Source: Sphagnum compactum
Lineage: Eukaryota > Bryophyta > Sphagnopsida > Sphagnales
Length of the DNA: 64,000 bases
Direction of reading: 5' to 3'
Assembly (NCBI GenBank): GCA_965153455.1
Contig: OZ234499.1
Coordinates: 7,698,515 to 7,762,514, forward strand
The translations under genes were made by a program, and so were the position numbers. The notes beneath the pieces are model-generated. The model ran no database searches and was not told the origin of the DNA. It saw only the letters and a program-made list of their open reading frames with translations. Shown in pieces: positions 1 to 12,545 of the stretch (position 1 is its first letter; each line of letters starts with the position of its first letter).

Positions 1-264
1 GAAATACATGGCTCTCTCCTCCCAAACTCTCCAAGCATCTCCATTTTTCTTCCTACTCCCCCTCTACAATGAATGATCCCCTTTTCTTCCAAGTTCCCCT
101 CCTCATTAATCCACACATGCAAGTCCACATCTTCCCCTAGAACATAAGCCTTTATTTTAATCTTTCCCCAAAAATTCCCCAGTTGATTGGTGAAAGAAAC
201 ATCAATCTATCATTCACATGAAATTAAGTAACCAAAATAATTACATCCCTTAGTAAACTAAAAG
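1..264. other. Left flank, no gene seen
   Basis: AT-rich sequence with short C/T-rich runs. No open frame, repeat or known motif could be supported here. It lies outside the left arm of the inverted-repeat-bounded element that begins near 265. Confidence 0.5.
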
Positions 265-782
265 GTTATACCAGATTTATTTTTTTGAATTTTTGTTGGG
301 GATGAAGATGGTAGATGATGAAGATCAAGTCCAAGGTCTAGGGGGAAAAGGTGGAAATTGCAAAGGAGGTGATTTCCAAGGTCATGTTGTTACTTGGAGA
401 AGGTCTTGATATTGTCTTGCTAGACCCCACCCAACCATATGTAGCACAATTGTGTAAGGATTTGGTGGAGGAGATGGTTAGACTTGACAAGGAGGGTTGG
501 TTAATGACGAAAATGAAATGATGACCCCAAGAAATTAGGAATGATTTTGCAAAAAATACAATTGAAGAACCATTAAACCTATTGTAAGAAAACCATAGTT
601 TTGATGATAACACAAGTTGAGGCGGGGTAATACGTGAATTTGGCCAAGGTAGTTTACCAATGTTTAAGGGCACTTGACATGGAAAAGTGATTACTTGGTC
701 AACAACCTTGGAGATTGTGCATGTGGTGGACCTTTTGTTACAATATTGGTTCCCATGGGAAATGCACACCAAACTAGGGTGT
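265..782 (+). repeat. Left arm of a ~520-bp inverted repeat pair
   Basis: Read forward, this stretch matches the reverse complement of 5088-5605 with scattered substitutions and small indels. Landmarks shared in order are TTGTTGGGGATGAA, CAAGTCCAAGGTCTA, CCCCACCCAACCATGTGTAG-like, GGTGGAGGAGA, AACCATAGTTTTGAT-like, CATGTGGTGGAC and TTCCCATG(G/A)GAAA. Similarity fades outside about 265 and inside about 782. The 144-codon open frame on the minus strand inside the arm (338-772) shows no recognisable domain and is probably chance. The pair suggests the termini of one large transposable element, or two opposed copies of one repeat. Confidence 0.8.
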
Positions 783-2850
783 TATGTAAATACAACAACA
801 CATTTTCGGTTTTGCAACTGGTTTGCGATTATGTCCTAGTCAAAAAAGACATATGCAACTAGTCACTCATGAGTTGTTAAACCCATGTTGTTTCACCCAT
901 TTAGTTGCAAAACCCAATCATCTTATCAATTAACATTTTTTTTATTTTGGCTTAATATTGAAATTTCATGTCATCGATGACCTTGGTATGAGATGTAAAA
1001 TGTATGTCATCTCAACTTAGTCATTTTATTCAACTAAGTGTTACAAAAGACACATTGATGGATGGATGACATGTGTCAAAATCTATAAACACATTATGAG
1101 TCATTGCACATGACCAAAAGTCAGCTTAATTTAGCCCATGTAATTAGCATAACCAAAAGTCAACCTAGCTTAACCCGGCTAGGATAACTACCTATGTTAA
1201 GCAACCTAGGCTGAGTGACCTAGATTAAAAACAAACATCAAATTCCTAGCCCAAGAAGCCTAGACTAGGCTACCTAACCTAAACAAAGTGGCTTAGGTAT
1301 CATAGGTTGCAAGAATGAAGACTTGAACCCCTCACCTTCACTTTTGGGTTCAAGTCCTCATCCATTGCACTACCACATTTTTTTATACCAACTATATTTA
1401 ACACAAACTTATAAAGCTCAAAATTTTTAGCCTTGAATTAACCTTGGCCATCTACCTACTACCTACCAACTTAGCCCAGACCTAGACCTCCCTAGATTGA
1501 CTTAAGATGAATTAGTTTGTCAACTTATACTATTTACTAACCTAGCCCAAATTAACCTAAGCATTCTTAGGCTAAAAAAAAACCTAGGATGATTATGTTG
1601 CATCTAGTTGCATCATAGTCCCATTTAGTTTCATCTAATCGCATATAGTTACACATAGACTTGAGGTGGTTATAAACTTGATAAAATATCTTGTAATGAA
1701 GTTACCTAGGTTGACTTGGCAAAAAACCTAAAGTTAGGAACCTAAGCAAACCTACCTAGGTTAACCTATTAGTAGGGTAACCTATTTTAGGTATATTTAA
1801 ACATATTATATGTAGTAAGTTTATTATGTTTAATTAAGTAACTTACAAGGTAACCTATATTACGAAATAAATTTTTACTAGGTAACCTTCATACATAGGT
1901 TAATTTAATAGGTATGTTAACCTAAGCTAGTGTGTTAAGTAGTTAAAAATTCAAGGAATTATGTGTCACCTTTTTCAAAATGACTATTAATATTGTAGTA
2001 ATAATTATAATTAACAATAGATTATTTAGTACACATACACATGCATGTGAATTCATAACTTCAAAAACCTCATGGCACACAAACAAAATGGTATGCCATG
2101 ACAAATATTGGTGCCACAAAACACACAAAAACTTATGGTGTCACAAAAAATCATGGATTGCCATGAAAATTTGTGACACCTTGTTACCAAATGGCATGCC
2201 ATGTCATCATCACATGGGAGACCGAATAATATTAATTGCAAAGGACAACAATATTTTTAATTAAGTAATAAATGAGATTAATTCATCAAATCAATGACAT
2301 GAAGCATGATGTGAAGTTAGTGTCACTAATCCTGAGGTGTTGTGACTACTAATCAACCTTGTTGCCCTGTGGCATGCCATGTCAACATCACATGGCCATA
2401 AGTTGTTATTATTCACCAAAAGTTGCAAGAATGAATGGAATTTTGTTATTACCTAATTTTAGATGATTAAAAATATATTTTTGAAATTTTAATATTTGTG
2501 TAGAAACCATCAAGTCGTGATATTGATTATAGTCACAAAACGATAATGCCATGTGGCACCACAATGTTTTTTACAACTATGTAGTCATTAACATGAACTT
2601 GTAATTACAATTGTATTAAAAAAAGACAATAGTTGTTTTATTAACTAGTTGAAAAATCCAAAATGTGTTGTTGTGAAACAAGGAGCTTGATGACAATGAA
2701 GACACATTAGAAATATTCCTTATTCTTGGTAATCCCCAACACATTGTTTTTGTTGTTGATGAAGAATGAATAGTCTATGTAGATGTGGAACTCCAATATT
2801 TTCATGTCACTATGCTTGCCATGAAGGTAGGTTAAGTATCAAAGGTCAAC
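783..2850. other. Interior of inverted-repeat element: decayed, low-complexity DNA
   Basis: No gene is supported. From about 1130 to 1935 the DNA is enriched in CCTAGG, AACCTA and TTAACC words, a cryptically simple pattern. A perfect 11-bp inverted repeat lies at 1320-1330/1346-1356. At 2182-2219 and 2359-2396 there is a direct repeat centred on the palindrome GGCATGCC. Short open frames at 1980-2264 (both strands) follow this repetitive sequence and have no recognisable product. Confidence 0.5.
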
Positions 2851-4560
2851 TATCGTGTCCCTTGTAGCCAAACAATTGCCTACAAAAGGGGAAGTTAAGA
2901 AGAAAGTCAAGAAGGATCAAGGGGCACATACAACCCCCAAGTTAAATAATAACCTTACTTTCACTAGGGTTTTCATAGAAGAGGAAAAGGTAAGTCCATC
3001 CAACCCACCAGATAGGAATTCACCTAAAGGTAGAAAGGTCTAGCCTACCAAACAAGCCAAAACCTTTTCCCCTCAAGGGCCTATTGTCCAACCTAGTGTC
3101 CTAATTTATGACTTGGGTAGTGATTCAAATGAGGTACCATTTCCAATAAAGAAGGGTGGTGGTAGCCCGATGAATCAAATGATGGTGTGACAACAAGAGG
3201 TAAAATTGTTCAAGGAGGGAAAATCGACACAAATAAAACCCTCCAAGCTCCCATTTGAAGAGTTTTTATGAAAGCAAGAGCAAGAAAGGGGGTTATACAA
3301 CGAGCCTACCCTTTCACCCCTATAAGAGGAACTTACCATCAACATGCATACAAAGGCTAGTCTATAGGAGAAAGCCCAACTTCACAACCCACTATTTTTG
3401 CTAGGAGTAGTTAAAGTCGTTCACAACAATAGTCAGAGGGGATGATAGCAAGAATGACTTGCTTCCTCTGCTCCTCTGGACAGATGCCAAGTTAAGAAAC
3501 AATGTAGGTTATGGTTTTACTTCCTCAATATGGTGCATGTAAGAACCCAAGAGGTACAAGGTATATGAGAGATCTCTTACTCCCTCATAATAGTCCGGAC
3601 AACAATTAGTCCACACTAGTGGAGAGGATGGAGGCACCTATCATCCAAGAGTAAGTGGACATGCCATGTTCCAATTTTGGAGGTAGTAGGAAGAACATCG
3701 TGGCAATGGTAGAGGCCATGGATGATTTGAAACATCTACATGCCATGTGGAGTAGAAGGCAATGGCACAGGAGATGGTAGTGGGGGCAGTTGGAGTCCTT
3801 GGAACAAATAAAGGCAGTGGTGGTAAGGGGGCAATAGTAAGTTGAACAAGTAATCCAACTACATTTGGAGAGGATTGTAAGCTTGGAGAAATGCCTCAAC
3901 GAAGAAAAAAGGAAGGTTGAAAAGCTTAGTTGTTAAGTGGGCAATGTGGAAGTTGCTAAAACCTTGTTGGACCATAAGCACTAGAAAATGAAATTGTTGA
4001 AGGCCAAGGTGAAGGATTTGGAGGCAGATAGTAGCCACTTGTAGGAGGTAATTGATGCCAAGATTGAGGAATGCCTTTTCATGAACTACAAATTATTACA
4101 CTAAAAGATCATATTAGGTGAAAAAGGGTGACAAAGACACCCTCATTGAACACTTCAATGAGATCAATAAGGAGGTAATTACCTTTAAGCACCACAAAGG
4201 TAAGGTAGTTGTGGAGGAGTGGGAGCAAAAAACTAAGGTGATAATGTTACTTTATGAGGAATTAAAACAATCAAAACAAATGGTAGCTAGATTGAAGACA
4301 AAATTTAACTACTAATAAAAAATGGTAGTGGCAGATTTGCATTTTTAGGTGGCTAGGTGGAAGAAGGCAATGAAGGTAGTGGTAGTGGATGCAAGATTGG
4401 CCCACTATTCTACCCTTTTCAAAAGACATTTCATGCTCAAGTTAGAGGTTTTGGCATGGAAGTAGAATATGGGTAAAAGGGAAGCCAAGTGGAATGAATT
4501 CAATGCAAAGTTGAACGTTTGTTGGAAATGATGCCATTACTTTCCCTAACATATGAAACC
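2851..4560 (+). pseudogene. Degenerate coiled-coil coding remnant of a transposable element
   Basis: On the plus strand several interrupted frames read as lysine/glutamate-rich, coiled-coil-like protein: 2855-3043 (TKGEVKKKVKKDQG), about 3960-4080 (AKVKDLEAD, then a stop, then IDAKIEE) and 4118-4315 (HFNEINKEVITFKHHKGK, EELKQSKQMVARLKTKF). In-frame stops break it up and no start-to-stop gene survives. It lies centrally between the inverted arms at 265-782 and 5088-5605, so it may be the remnant of that element's own protein. Gag-like and plant-mobile-domain-like proteins both carry such coiled coils; no catalytic motif was found to choose between them. Confidence 0.45.
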
Positions 4561-5087
4561 TCTTACCATTAGTAGTTTGCAACATACCACCGAATCTTCC
4601 CCGAATTTTAGTTAGATGTTTTGCCCCACCATACCTTTAGTAATTCAAATGACAACATTGTTGAGGCAAGCCTTAAGGAGGAGGTTACTTTCCAAACCTT
4701 TGCAATAGTATTAGGTTCAACAAATGAATTCAATACCCTGGACGTCCAATTAATGTCTCACCTTCTAGGACGATAGGTGGTAGTGCATTTTCATATTTTA
4801 GGACTACATAGGCCGAATTATGAAGACATAATTTGGGGTAAAGGGGGGATAATGTTAAGGGTAGAAATCTTCTAACCTAATTAGCCTAATGGGCATCCTC
4901 GTAATAATTGAATTATTATTAGTAAATTTTATTTATCATTTCCTAATTTACTAAGGGATGAAGCTATTTTGAATAATTAATTTCATGTGGATGAGGGATT
5001 TGTGTTTTTTTCACCAATTAATGAAGGGATTTTTGAGAAAGATGCATACCTCTAATGTGTCCTTGTTGTTATTGAGCTCCTTATCTA
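4561..5087. other. Interior of inverted-repeat element, right part
   Basis: AT-rich decayed sequence between the coiled-coil remnant and the right arm. No open frame or motif is supported. Confidence 0.4.
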
Positions 5088-5605
5088 TGTACCACCTCGG
5101 TTGGGTGTGCCTTTCTCATGGGAATCAAAATTGTAGTAGAAGTCCACCACATGGGTGATCTCCAAAGTTGCTAGCCTTTTACCACCATGTAACCACTTTT
5201 TCATGTCATGGTTTAAACATTAGTAAACTAGCTTAACCCAATAATTGTATTGTCCCGCCTTAGCCCATGCTATTATCAAAGCCATGGTTTTCTTGCACTA
5301 GGTCTAATGATTCTTCAATTGTATTATTTACAAAATTGCCCCTGCTTTCTTGGGGTATCACCCTTTCATTTTTTTCATTGACCAACTTTAATCCTTGTTG
5401 GGTTTAACTGTCTCCTCCACCAAGTCCCTACACAACTATGCTACACATGGTTGGGTGGGGTTTGGCAAAATAGTATCAAAACCATCTCAAAGAAAAACCA
5501 AGACCTTGGAGATCACCTCTCTTGTGATCTCCACCTTTTTTCATTAGACCTTGGACTTGATTTTCTCATCACCTATTATTTTCATCCCCAACAAGAATTC
5601 AAAAA
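5088..5605 (-). repeat. Right arm of the ~520-bp inverted repeat pair
   Basis: The reverse complement of this stretch follows 265-782 in order, including the outer word TTGTTGGGGATGAA (near 5590) and the inner word TTCCCATGAGAAAGGCACAC (near 5115). Divergence is moderate, so the two arms are not a recent duplication or an assembly fold-back artefact. Confidence 0.8.
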
Positions 5606-8600
5606 CCAAATCTAAACTAATTGGCCCCTAGTGTTGTTTCCATAATCCATCCAGCCTTATCATTGTGGCCCACTTAAAGTTGTTTTCCATCTTGAACCAC
5701 TTTTTCATTTTCCACATGGGGGTCATTTATAGAGCTTGGAGCGTGTTGGTACCTTATGTAATCATCTTTTTCTTCCATTTTCCTTCTTTCTTTGCTTTTT
5801 ACCCCCTCGTTCTAGTTATAGTTTCGGTTGTTTGCCTCTTAGCATTTTGTGCATTAGTGTCATGTCTTGAGTATCTATTGCAATTTCTTGAGTGCAGTAG
5901 TGATGGCATCTTCTTTCATGTTGAAACTTTCCTTTTTATCCTCTTTTTTTTTCTTTGCTACTTTTGTTTTCTTCTGAACCTTTTTTATTTGTCTCTTCCT
6001 TCTAACATTCTTCTTCTATTTCTACTTTTTTTTCATTTCCTTATTTTTTTTTCCCTTGATTATTTTCAACCACAAAAATTCCACCTATCTTCTCTATTTT
6101 TTCCCCCTTGATCTCTCTTGCTTTCCTCATAGTTTTGGCAACCCTAAGAACGTTTTTATCCTTTCTTTTGTAACCTTCCTTGATTTTTTTCATAACTTCC
6201 TTTTTTACCCCCTCTCAAATATCTCTCCCTCCCTCCTAAGCACTTTCCTCTTCTCTCCCAAGTTTGAAACTAAACTGTAAAAATGAAGAAGGTGAAAGGT
6301 CTTTTAAGTTTCACATGAAGTGAAGAGATACACCTTTTCACTTTCCCATGCGGGGGTGGTTGTAGTGCCATTTACTTTGAAATGTGTCAATATTTTATTG
6401 CCTAAGGGGGACACCTTTTGTCAAACATGATGTTTGTTTTTAATCCCCCTTTTTTATGCTTGTTGTTAGAATTGGGGGATGGCATCCAACTATTACCAAT
6501 TTCATCCCCCTTTTGGATGATATATTAGGATTTTTCATCCCCATTTTTATTTTCCATTTATTTTCCTCCCATTTTTTACAACAAGTTTAGGTCTATAGCA
6601 ACTAACCTTACTTTTTTGTGAATACCCAATTTTCTCCTACCTTTTAGGTCTAGGTCTACCTTACTTTCTAGGTCCCAAATCACTTTGGTTAATGCCAAGG
6701 TTAGGTCTGCCTTATTCTTGGTGACATGTCTTTAAGGGTTATCATTTCATTGATTTTCCCACTTGATTTTTCCATTGTTTTGCCTACCATTTTGATTGTA
6801 AACGAATTTGCTTCCAAATTTTCCAATGAAGGGGTAACCAACATCTTTGCCCCTACTTTATCACTATTTCCTACTAATTTACAATCACACATCCAATAAG
6901 TTTAGACAACCATAGATTTTAGGTTTGATCCCCAATATGGTCTCCAAATTTGATTGCGGGACCAATAGTTTAATTACCATCAAAGAAAGGGTTGTCATGT
7001 TAAAAACAAAAGAAGAAAAAATGGAAAGGCATGAGGGTAGGGGTTGTCTTATGTTTGTGTATCATCATGTTGTAACTACCATCCTATAATAGATCTGGAA
7101 AATGATCATAACCATTTGCTACCCCTTTGCAACTATTACCTCCCTTTTACAACCATTGCATTTAGTCTATATACCCATCTTGCAACAACTACCGTCCTTT
7201 GTAGACATGAAAAAGATTCACAATTGCTTACAAACCTTTTGTAGTTGTCGCTTACCTTTTGTAGCCTAAAAAGTCAATAACTATTTTCAATTGTTGCCCT
7301 CCATTGGTAGCTATTGTCTTGCAAAAGAAAAGAATAACCAAACTAATAAGAATAATATTCTATATTAACAAAAAAAAAGACTATTTTCATTGTATTTAAT
7401 AAATCAAGAAAAAATACAGTAGAAAAAATATCACAAGTTGCCCTTCAACCATAATCCATTGTTTGTATTTCTTCTTCACGCAAATACAACCTTCTTTCAC
7501 TTCACACATTAATTTTCTAAAAATCACACACAATGAAAAAATGAAAAAAGAAAAAATATGAAAGAATGGAGTGAACCCAAGAGATAATACGGAACCAAAA
7601 GTGCTTCCTTACAACACATGGGTTTCTTATCCTTTGAGATTTCCTGACTTTATCCTAATCTCCTTCACAAATCTTAATTAAAGAAAACCATTCATTCCTT
7701 ATTCACTTTTTATTTGGACTAATTAACCTAAATAACTTCAACCTCTAGTAAATAAAAGATGATAATTAAGTATTTACCATTAATAATTGAACAATTACTA
7801 GGATGCCCTTCTAAATCAATTAGATTAAATATTATTTTCATTAACAAGTATTGTTTTATTAAAATTCCTCCCCATAATTATTTTATATATATTCTACCAT
7901 GTGAAAATAATTCACTACACTAACTATACTATTGTCATGAAACATTTTCTCTCTAGAATTTCCCTATAGTTATTTTGTCATTTAATAAAACTATCATCTA
8001 GTGACAATAACTACCATCCTTTAACAAATACCTTTTTGAAAAATTAGTACTTGATGCCAACGTTGATAGGTACCAATCAATGACCCTATATACCAAACCA
8101 ACATTGACTACATAATCTTGTGATTTATATTAGGTCTTTACAACTTATTTGGGCCTCTCCAAATATTTATCACGTTCAACATAAAAGTGTTAAAATTGCT
8201 TTCCCAACCATGAACATGAAAAATTGGGCATTGCAAGCTGAAACATTGTTATCGATATAATTGGCCAATCAAAACTAGTCAATTTTTTTTATTGGGCCTT
8301 GTGAAGGCCATTGTATATTGTGCAAATTGATAGGTCCAAAACAATGTTGACAAGTTCTTACTTTTTTTCCCCTTCAAACTTTGACAAGGCAAGGTCTTTG
8401 TGATTCTATTTTTTTACCACACATGGTACAATAATAATAATTATATATATATATATATATTTTTATTTTTAAAATTTATTATTATTATTATTTTTTGAGA
8501 CATGCCTATTGTTAATTTCATTTTCAAACTAATACTTTGATTACTATTTTTGATGATACTTATTTGTTCTAAGTAAGGATCAGTTTTCAAATACCCACCT

Positions 8601-9300
8601 TGAGAACCACCTAGTATATTGCCAAGGTAGGTTTCTATGGGGTCATGTGTAGACATCCACAAAACAAACCAAAAAAAAAAACCTTGTTTTAGTTAACATT
8701 GGTTTTCTATGAAATTCACAAAATATGACATATTTGTGATGCCAAAAATTTCTTTCAAAATATCCACAAAACTTTGACATATTTGAGATATATCCACCGT
8801 CAAACTACTCGTTAAATTTTCATGCATTGACTTGCAAGAAAGATGGTGTCTAGGATAGAAATGAAAAACATAAGAAATTAAAAATGAAAATCAAGAACAA
8901 AGCCATCATCATCAACATTGAATTTACTCTACTACTTCTAGATTTTGAATGCAAGAATGAAATGGAATGAAAGGTTGCAAAGTGCAACATGCTGGTTCAG
9001 CATTAAAGGATTGAGAACGTAGATGAAAATTTCAAACATGTGGATAGGTTATTAGACGTCGACAAATATACATCCAACACATAACGGGTCTTGTTGGTCA
9101 GCAAGTAGGTTCTCTAATTGATTTTTCAACAAGTTTAAGGATCAATAAGTAGGTTATCAATAAGTTGATTACTAATAACCCACCATTATACCCTCATTGA
9201 TAATCACTCATTTTCTCAATAGCTGACCAACATTGGTCCAAACCCATTTTTCACACTACCTATTTGAAGGTTACACTTTATCCAAAATACTGTAGTACAG
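5606..9300. other. AT-rich intergenic repeat debris
   Basis: No gene is supported. 5665-6280 is a T-rich pyrimidine tract whose open frames (148 and 74 codons) encode only Phe/Leu-rich low-complexity peptide. 7040-7320 is cryptically simple, repeating TTGCAACTA/ACTACC-like words. A (AT)n microsatellite lies at about 8442-8460, followed by an ATTATTATT run. Confidence 0.5.
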
Positions 9301-11200
9301 GGGCATAGCTTCAGCACTGGTCTATTGATTAATTAATTAATTTTTGAAATATTTCATTTTGAAAAATAAAATTTTGCAGAATAATCTAAAAGATTCTTCC
9401 TTGGTACTTCACCGAAGGATTTTCTTTGAGGAAAAAAAAAATTCTAAATTTTTTAGCATTTCTAGAAATAATATAATTTGTGCTAAAGCCACCAAGTTAC
9501 TGTGATATAGGGTATAGGTCATTTTATGGCTACCAGTGGACCTACTCTTTATCTTAGTTATATAACGGAGGTTATATACCAGACTCGGTTCTCAGCTTTT
9601 TGAGAACCATGGTGTTATATTGTGGCCTTGCCATTTACATTAAAATGGATCTTAAGGCAAAAGAAGAACTATGGAAACTCAAATATTTCATCATGCAAAA
9701 ATATTATTAATCTTCAAAAAAAATCCTCTAATAGAAACCAAAATCCTTCAAGACATTATAACTCTATAACTAATCTCAAGTTTCAACACACAAGCCAAAA
9801 TATCATCTTTCAAAAATCCTCATATAGAAATAGACCTATTATTACCAAGGGGCCAAAATCCCTTAAAGCTACTATACTCTATAGTGAATCTAAACACAAT
9901 ATCCTTGCCTTGGTAGCCAAGGCCAACAAAGTGTTCCAAAACTTGAAATCCTTGCCCACGAAACTACGGGTATTAGGAGCTCTAAGATCAAAGCTTAAGT
10001 ACCAACATTGGGTGAGAAGCAATGTTGGGTGGGTTCAGGGTATTAGGCATGTCCTAAGTCTAAGACATTTGAGTCAAAGGTTTAGAATTTTGTTCAAACT
10101 GGATTTGGATCTAGACCGTGCAACTGGCTTCTTGTTGAAGCTCAAACCCCAAATTGGACTCCGCTATCATCCTTTCTTTAATTAGGTCCAAGTTCTTTAA
10201 TTATATAGGTAAAAGTTTTTGAAATGGCAATACTTAAATTGTGTCTTTCAGGCAAGTTATTAATTTTAATTGGTTATACATTTATTTATTAAGGAAGGTA
10301 ACTTTGTTGTGTGTTTTGTTTGTTTGTCACATTGAGATCTCCCAAACCATCGAGCTCTTGGTACTATTAGAAAGCCCTTTGATGAGTAGGGGTATACTGA
10401 GGTGGATTTTATAATGTTTAAACATATAATGCAAGAGTTGCTGAATATTGAACAATTTTGTTAAAGAAAATTTAACAAATTGAAAACAAATTTCTTTAGG
10501 CAAATTGATGCAAGTTCTTGGTATTAATAGAGAGTAAATTTACATGAGTGGGATTTCTTGGACATGATTTTGTAAATTTTTTAGATTATTTTCATTCATA
10601 ATTTAAGATGGGGGAGATATTTAATTCTGAATGGTTTTTATCACTGAAAATTAGTTTAAATTTTTAAATTTTTTTTTCACAATTGTGCTCTTTCATTAGG
10701 GTCATGTTCACACTTGGAGCAAATGCATGGTCCTATTCACCTTTGGACTAGCAACACAAGCCACACAAATAAAACTTAATACATTATATTTTAAAACCTT
10801 GAACATTGTGCACAAATTGGACAAAACTAATATACAAAATTATTTAAAAACTTTATTGGGTGCTTTGTAGACAAAACTAGACGTAATCTTAAACTAGACA
10901 AGGTTCCAATTTCTTTTTTTGGGAAGTCTTTGAAACCAGAGCTTTTTATAAATCCAATAAACTCTTCATGAAACCACACCAAGGTTCTCTCAAACTATTA
11001 AATAGCAATAATAATAATAACCACCAAAACTGAAGGTTCCTTTTGAAAACAAGAATAGGACACAAGTGATAAGAAACGCAGGAGTGAGAAAGAGCAATCA
11101 TCAACCACCATGAAAACAGGCCCACATGTGATTCTTGGTCTACATTTAAATAGTATTCATTGCAGGCTCAAAGCTCAAACCCATTCATGCAACCCAATCC
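9301..11200. other. Intergenic; one unassigned 187-codon open frame
   Basis: The frame at 9622-10185 (+) opens with GTG and runs 187 codons. It is Lys/Asn/Leu-rich, shows no signal peptide, domain or motif I recognise, and lies in transposon-like AT-rich DNA, so I do not call it a gene. The rest of the stretch shows no coding signal. Confidence 0.35.
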
Positions 11201-11202
11201 TG

Positions 11203-11204
11203 TG

Positions 11205-11244
<40 letters not shown>

Positions 11245-11245
11245 G
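11203..11245. repeat. (TA)n microsatellite
   Basis: A run of TA dinucleotides interrupted by single C/G changes (ATACATATAT, ATGTATGT). Confidence 0.9.
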
Positions 11246-11569
11246 TATGTAATACATGTTATTATTTTTCTTAAAATCTTGGCCATGCACATGCAATGAA
11301 TATATTGTCATTCATGGCTAGATCCAAATTGGATAAGTAGTGTCATAGACAATGCATAATATACAAATTCCTTGCTAAAAAATGGAATAAATCACTATTA
11401 CAAAATGTGAGTGCAGTTCATTGGTCCCTGTTGAGTGGACCAATAAATTCACTCCATTCTGGCTAGGTCTCATTCACTAAGATTAAAGGATTCACTCAAA
11501 ATCTAGTGAAATCATTTTGTGTACAAGGACGGACACATTTTATTGTAATGAATTGACACCGCCCACCGT

Positions 11570-11970
11570 TGCTTAATAATCAACAAGAGCAACACTGTGA
11601 TGTAATATTATTTCAGAGTTCCAATTTTTCTTGGGTTTTGTTTCTTTGCAGAAAGGGCAGCAGCATCTCTGCCAAACTGAAGAAATTATCATACACAAGT
11701 GCGCCATAGGATCCCCAGTTTCTCCTCTGGTAGAACCGCCACCGTATATCAACAAACACAAGATCAATCACTACTGGATTGCATGCAACCGCCATGCAGG
11801 CAGTGACCTGGTCAAGAAACCACTCTGCAGAGTTATATGTACCAGTGAGGGAGGGGGGGAGGGGGGGGGGAGGGGGGAATTGGGCAGGGAGAGGTGTGGG
11901 TACATAGTAGGTACCCATAACTTCAACATTCTGACAAGTGCTTGAAGGAATTCCAAAAAAAATTGTCATT
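11570..11970 (-). other. Unassigned minus-strand open frame containing a G/C-tract
   Basis: The minus frame at 11613-11969 (118 codons) reads through the C-rich complement of a G-tract (11848-11878) as a Pro-rich segment, then AEWFLDQVTACMAVACN and VVIDLVFVDIRWRFYQRR. The second half has a plausible amphipathic composition, but I recognise no family. There is no clear start context or splice partner nearby. It could be an exon of an unrecognised gene, a decayed transposon gene or chance. Confidence 0.2.
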
Positions 11971-12154
11971 AAAAAACATTATTCAAGAGATAGTGGGACC
12001 ATTTCGTGGTACCAAGCACTATAGATAAGCATTGTAACTGGAATACTATGATATCATTCACCCCGGCTTCAACTCCAACAACTTTTTTTCTTTTCCATCA
12101 TCTGACTAAAGCAATTCTGAGGTGAACGATTAGTTTCCCCTAAACAAAAAGTGA

Positions 12155-12545
12155 TGACAATAGAGTTAACCATAAAGTCACCCTCTCTTTCACCCCCTAT
12201 CCCCTCTTTCAGTGGTAGCCTATCCACAAAGTAAGGAAATTTTATTAAATCTCAGTATGAAATGCTGAAACTTAGCATTCAATGCACAAGGTTCAAGAGT
12301 AATTATGGTAGTTGTACAGGTGGGAGCAGCGGAAATATATATGTAGCAGCATTGGAGGCGCTCAGAAAAAAGGAAAGAGGGGATGAAACTGGGTTTACTA
12401 CCAAAATTGGTGGAAAAACTAGTTTGGGTCCCAGTTATTTCGTTTCTTATTGTTTCATTCCCAGTTATGCATTTGATGCCCTATTCTGCCGTAACTGGCA
12501 GTTCTTGCCCCTAAATCGCCTGACTTTACTGATAACTTAAATCTA
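12155..12545 (+). repeat. Dispersed repeat family A, copy 1
   Basis: Nearly collinear with the reverse complement of 52508-52925, and with shorter copies at about 40655-40955 and 57620-57795 (both minus). Shared words in order: ATAGAGTTA, AAGTCACCCTCT, TCACCCCCTAT, TTTCAGTGGTA, TTTTATTAAATCT, AATGCACAAGGTTC, ACTACCAAAATTGG, GGAAAAACTAGTTTGGGTCC, TTTGATGCCCTATT and TCGCCTGACTTTAC. A 92-codon frame here (12262-12540) and a 63-codon frame in copy 2 share GGKTSLGP, but reading frames are not kept in the other copies. No terminal repeats were resolved, so the class (LTR fragment, SINE or MITE) is open. Confidence 0.8.

Noticed and set aside
1300-1380. Possible tRNA gene from a GGTTCAAGTCC word
   Set aside because: No A box, acceptor stem or anticodon arm could be laid out on either strand.
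5665-6280. Phe/Leu-rich open frames resembling a membrane protein
   Set aside because: They follow a T-rich pyrimidine tract; hydrophobicity comes from TTT/CTT codons in low-complexity DNA.
9622-10185. 187-codon plus-strand open frame
   Set aside because: GTG start, Lys/Asn/Leu-rich composition, no recognised motif and transposon-like surroundings; not called as a gene.
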